Shown here: positions 61,340-64,000 of the stretch, piece by piece
Numbering within the stretch: position 1 is the stretch's first letter
How the letters are laid out: every line of letters begins with the position of its first letter
NCBI GenBank assembly: GCA_934749845.1
Contig: CAKVHQ010000004.1
Span: 1-64,000 of the forward strand
Length of the DNA: 64,000 nucleotides
Source of the DNA: an uncultured Clostridia bacterium
Lineage (GTDB): Bacteria > Bacillota > Clostridia > Christensenellales > UBA1242
Reading direction: 5' to 3'
Made by a program: the position numbers and the translations under genes
Notes under the pieces: generated by a model
Seen by the model: the letters and a program-made list of their open reading frames with translations, nothing else
Told to the model about the DNA's origin: nothing
Database searches by the model: none

Positions 61340-62178
61340 CAGGAGTTAAATTTGAAGAAAAATGTTGTGGCAAAGTTTATTATTTTGACCCACAAAATCT
61401 TTCATTAAATTCTGGCGATAAGGTTATTGTTGAAACATCTCACGGATTAAGTGTTGGTTATGTTTCGTTTGGCGAAAAGTTTGTTGATAGCACCGAACTT
61501 GTTGAGCCTTTGAAAAAAATTATTAGAAAAGCCAATGAAAAAGATTTGCAAACTTTAAAAAAATTAAAAGAGAAAGAAGTTACTGCTGTTAGTGAAGCAA
61601 AGAAATTATCAAAACAACTTAAGCTTGATATGCAAATAGTGAACGCAGAATATGCTTTTGATGAAAGCAAGGTAACAATAAATTTTACAAGCGACGACAG
61701 AGTGGATTTTAGAGATTTGGTTAAAATGCTTGCCGGAACTTTAAAAACAAGAATAGAGTTAAGACAAGTTGGCACAAGGGATAAGGCAAAAATTCTTGGT
61801 GGAATTGGCATTTGTGGCAGAGAAGTTTGCTGTAAACGATTTTTAAACGATTTTGAAAAAGTTAATATAAAAATGGCAAAAAATCAAGGAATAAGTTTGA
61901 ATCCAACAAACATAAACGGCGTTTGTGGCAGATTACTTTGTTGCTTGGGCTATGAAAACGAGCAATATGTTGAACTTATAAACCTAATGCCAAAACTTGG
62001 AAGTCGTGTTAAAACAAAAGATGGTGAGGGAACCGTTGTTTATAACGACCTAATGAAAAAACTTGTTTCTGTTAAGTTTGTGGATAATAGCGATAATTAT
62101 CATATTGAAGATTATGAACTAGATGAAATTACCCTTGTTGAAAGCGAAAAACAAAATTTAGATGAAAATAAACATTAA
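61321..62178 (+). CDS. ricT: PSP1-domain protein RicT (YaaT-like)
   Basis: A 285-residue protein with PSP1 domain. The cysteine-rich core GGIGICGREVCCKRFL and NGVCGRLLCCLGYENEQY matches RicT, which in B. subtilis joins RicA and RicF, binds Fe-S clusters and steers RNase Y. The start lies within holB (SD TGGAGG). The gene order tmk-holB-ricT is conserved in Bacillota. RicA and RicF are not in the window. Confidence 0.92.
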   Translation: MEKQKVAGVKFEEKCCGKVYYFDPQNLSLNSGDKVIVETSHGLSVGYVSFGEKFVDSTELVEPLKKIIRKANEKDLQTLKKLKEKEVTAVSEAKKLSKQLKLDMQIVNAEYAFDESKVTINFTSDDRVDFRDLVKMLAGTLKTRIELRQVGTRDKAKILGGIGICGREVCCKRFLNDFEKVNIKMAKNQGISLNPTNINGVCGRLLCCLGYENEQYVELINLMPKLGSRVKTKDGEGTVVYNDLMKKLVSVKFVDNSDNYHIEDYELDEITLVESEKQNLDENKH

Positions 62179-62195
62179 AACTAAAAGGAAAATAA

Positions 62196-62882
62196 ATGAA
62201 CGAAAAAATAGTTTTATCGCAAGATGAACGCCTTGACGATTTGCTTTATAAAGATATGCATATAATTCAAAACAAAAAGTTGTACACTTTTACGAGTGAT
62301 GCAGTTTTGCTTGCAAATTTCATTAAAGCAAAAAAAACTGACAAAGTTGTTGACCTTTGTAGTGGCAGTGGAGTTGTTGGAATACTTTTTTATGCAAAAA
62401 ACGAGTGTGACATGACATTAGTTGAGTTGCAAAAGCAAATGTATTTAATGTCCCAAAAAAGTCTCGCTCTTAACAATATTCAGGACAAAGTTAAAATTTA
62501 TAATTGTAGTGTGCAAGACAGTTATAAGTTGCTTGGTCAAGAAAAATTTGATATTGTTCTTTGCAATCCACCATACAAAAAGCCACAAAATCATAATGTG
62601 ATTGATGTTAAAGAAATTGCGATGTGCAAATATGAACTTATGCTCACTTTTGACGAATTATGTGCTTCGGCAAGCAAACTTTTAAGGTTTGGCGGAAAAT
62701 TTGTGTTTGTTCATGATACAAGCCGATTAGCAGAAATTATTGAAACCTTAAAAAACTATCATTTAGAACCTAAAAAAATTGAATTTTGCTTTCCTAAAAA
62801 TAAGCAGGAAAGTAATGTTGTTTTAATTGAAGCAGTGAAGGGCGGAAAGGAAGGCTGTAGGGTTACAAAAACAAGCAATTAA
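62196..62882 (+). CDS. tRNA1(Val) adenine-N6 methyltransferase, TrmN6 family
   Basis: A 228-residue SAM-dependent methyltransferase. SAM motif VVDLCSGSGVVGILF; catalytic NPPY in VLCNPPYKKPQNH; N-terminal LDDLLYKDMHIIQNKK LYTFTSDAVLLANF region typical of YabB/TrmN6. It should modify A37 of tRNA1(Val), but substrate is assigned by family and place between ricT and rsmI. SD AAGGA. Confidence 0.88.
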   Translation: MNEKIVLSQDERLDDLLYKDMHIIQNKKLYTFTSDAVLLANFIKAKKTDKVVDLCSGSGVVGILFYAKNECDMTLVELQKQMYLMSQKSLALNNIQDKVKIYNCSVQDSYKLLGQEKFDIVLCNPPYKKPQNHNVIDVKEIAMCKYELMLTFDELCASASKLLRFGGKFVFVHDTSRLAEIIETLKNYHLEPKKIEFCFPKNKQESNVVLIEAVKGGKEGCRVTKTSN

Positions 62883-62975
62883 ATTAGTTTTATTTGTTTT
62901 TTAATAAAAAAGTTAAAAAAATATGGAAAAAATCTAATTTTTTAATAAATTTACTTAATTTTTACGGAGAAAAGT

Positions 62976-63782
62976 ATGTCAGGAAAACTTTATTTTGTTT
63001 CAACGCCAATAGGAAATTTAAAAGATTTTTCGTTTAGAGCGGTTGAAACTTTGCAGTCGGTTGATGAAATTTTATGTGAAGACACAAGAACAAGTTTAAA
63101 ACTACTTAATCATTATGATATAAGAAAACCGCTTTTTAGTTTTCACAAATTTAACTATAAAACCGCAATTCCAACAGTAATTGAAAAATTAAAAGAAGGT
63201 AAAAACTTGGCACTGATTAGCGATGCTGGTATGCCATGCATCAGTGACCCCGGAAGCGAGCTTATTCCATTTTTAATTGAAAATGAGATTGATTACACAA
63301 TTATTCCCGGTGCGTGTGCGTTTGTTAGTGCTGTTGCTTTGTCTGGTATTAGTGCACCTTTCACTTTTGTTGGTTTTTTGCCAGATAACAAAAAAGAGGA
63401 AAGAAAAGTTTTAGATAAATTTAAAGACCATAATTGCCCAATAGTTTTGTATGTTGCACCACACAAACTTGTTTCAACGATACAATCTATTTACAAAATT
63501 TTTGGAAACAGAAAGTGCATAAGTGTTAGAGAATTAACAAAAATGTATGAAGAAGTTGAATTTTTCTCACTTGAAGAAGGCTATCCAAAAGAGCCTAAAG
63601 GGGAATATGTTTTAATTGTACAAAACAACTTGGAACAAGAAAACGAGTTAAATAAACTATCAATCGAAGAACATTATGAACATTATGTTAATCAAGGACT
63701 AACAAAAAGCGATGCTATTAAACAGGTGGCAAAGGATAGAAATGTTCCAAAAAATGAAATTTACAAAATCATTTGTTGCTAA
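62976..63782 (+). CDS. rsmI: 16S rRNA (cytidine-1402-2'-O)-methyltransferase RsmI
   Basis: A 268-residue SAM enzyme of the tetrapyrrole-methylase fold. KLYFVSTPIGNLKDFSFRAVETLQ, CEDTRTSLKLLNHY, LISDAGMPCISDPG and IIPGACAFVSAVALSG are characteristic. The C-terminal HTH-like part (LTKSDAIKQVAKDRNVPKNEIYKI) is complete. SD ACGGAG. It follows a 93-base AT-rich gap with no clear promoter. Confidence 0.96.
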   Translation: MSGKLYFVSTPIGNLKDFSFRAVETLQSVDEILCEDTRTSLKLLNHYDIRKPLFSFHKFNYKTAIPTVIEKLKEGKNLALISDAGMPCISDPGSELIPFLIENEIDYTIIPGACAFVSAVALSGISAPFTFVGFLPDNKKEERKVLDKFKDHNCPIVLYVAPHKLVSTIQSIYKIFGNRKCISVRELTKMYEEVEFFSLEEGYPKEPKGEYVLIVQNNLEQENELNKLSIEEHYEHYVNQGLTKSDAIKQVAKDRNVPKNEIYKIICC

Positions 63783-63821
63783 TTTATTTTAATTAACATT
63801 ATTAAAATTGATAAAAAAATG

Positions 63822-63850
63822 TTGGAATACAAATTTATATCATATATAAT
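63822..63850 (+). promoter_or_regulatory. Promoter for the truncated membrane-protein gene
   Basis: TTGGAA (63822-63827), 17-base spacer, TATAAT (63845-63850), followed by SD AGGAGAG. Confidence 0.65.
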
Positions 63851-63871
63851 GTAAGTATAGGAGAGAAAATT

Positions 63872-64000
63872 ATGATGAAAAAAAGTGTTACAGCCTTTAC
63901 TCTTGGCATGATATCAAGTTTTATCTGTTTGGCATGGGGTGTTATTGCTGCAATAACTGGCGACATTTTGGCAGCAACTAATGTAGCTAGAAGTGTAACT
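63872..64000 (+). CDS. Start of a small membrane protein (partial)
   Basis: The reading frame is open to the window end, giving 43 residues: MMKKSVTAFTLGMISSF, then a membrane helix (ICLAWGVIAAITGDIL). SD AGGAGAG lies eight bases upstream, and a good promoter precedes it. It resembles the first helix of small multi-helix proteins of the DUF4064 kind, but too little is visible to name it. Confidence 0.55.
   Translation, partial: MMKKSVTAFTLGMISSFICLAWGVIAAITGDILAATNVARSVT

Noticed and set aside
1..64000. tRNA, rRNA, CRISPR array, IS element or prophage
   Set aside because: No repeat-spacer pattern, cloverleaf, transposase, integrase or phage structural motif was seen on either strand.

Overview
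The window is a stretch of bacterial chromosome that is visibly AT-rich, with AAA/TTA-type codons, AGGAGG-like ribosome binding sites, TTGACA/TATAAT promoters and many short hairpin-plus-T-run terminators. The gene content is Clostridia-like: AddAB instead of RecBCD, WhiA, a C1-type papain-like surface protease, a KOW protein between map and infA, and a tmk-holB-ricT-trmN-rsmI row. It suggests an uncultured low-GC member of the Bacillota, probably class Clostridia. No species can be named from sequence alone. I see no phage, IS element, CRISPR array, rRNA or tRNA gene. Almost everything is vertical housekeeping sequence.

Layout. 1-7400: rubrerythrin, a small lipoprotein, the ribosome GTPase TypA, small unknown proteins and the replicative helicase DnaB. 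7447-9910: the rpmG-secE-nusG-rplK-rplA operon, closed by a terminator without rplJL. 10.0-25.1 kb: a short GH29 fucosidase-like enzyme, AddB/AddA, a large membrane/coiled-coil protein with a histone-H1-like tail, a double PRC-barrel protein, an SPFH-zinc ribbon protein, a DUF1858 protein, a membrane-anchored metzincin and a helical unknown. 25.2-41.2 kb: the complete S10-spc-alpha ribosomal super-operon (rpsJ to rplQ) with secY, adk, map and infA. It is driven by a promoter plus a long structured leader before rpsJ, and by a second consensus promoter plus structured leader before rpsM. 41.3-44.8 kb: three glycosyltransferases, probably for glycolipid or cell-envelope polymers. 44.8-54.2 kb: uvrC, a solute-binding-like protein, murB, a PHP phosphoesterase, whiA and dnaE. 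54.2-57.9 kb: a large surface cysteine protease and a DUF378 membrane protein. 58-64 kb: an unknown helical protein, greA, then tmk-holB-ricT-trmN-rsmI and a truncated small membrane protein.

The most interesting signals lie outside the proteins. (1) Many first genes have a -10 hexamer only about 6-9 nt from the ATG and no Shine-Dalgarno, so their transcripts should be leaderless; others have ordinary SD leaders. (2) Genes for translation or transcription factors (typA, rpmG, greA) have a terminator-shaped hairpin between promoter and SD, in two cases with a perfect palindrome over the start point. (3) A near-identical L1-site-like RNA element occurs twice, before rplK and again before rplA. 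(4) The rpsJ leader can form a pseudoknot or alternative hairpins inside a long-range closing stem, and the rpsM leader has two perfect 10-11 bp stems. These regulatory RNAs, together with several unrecognised proteins, are the best candidates for new biology. The structures were found by eye and not computed.
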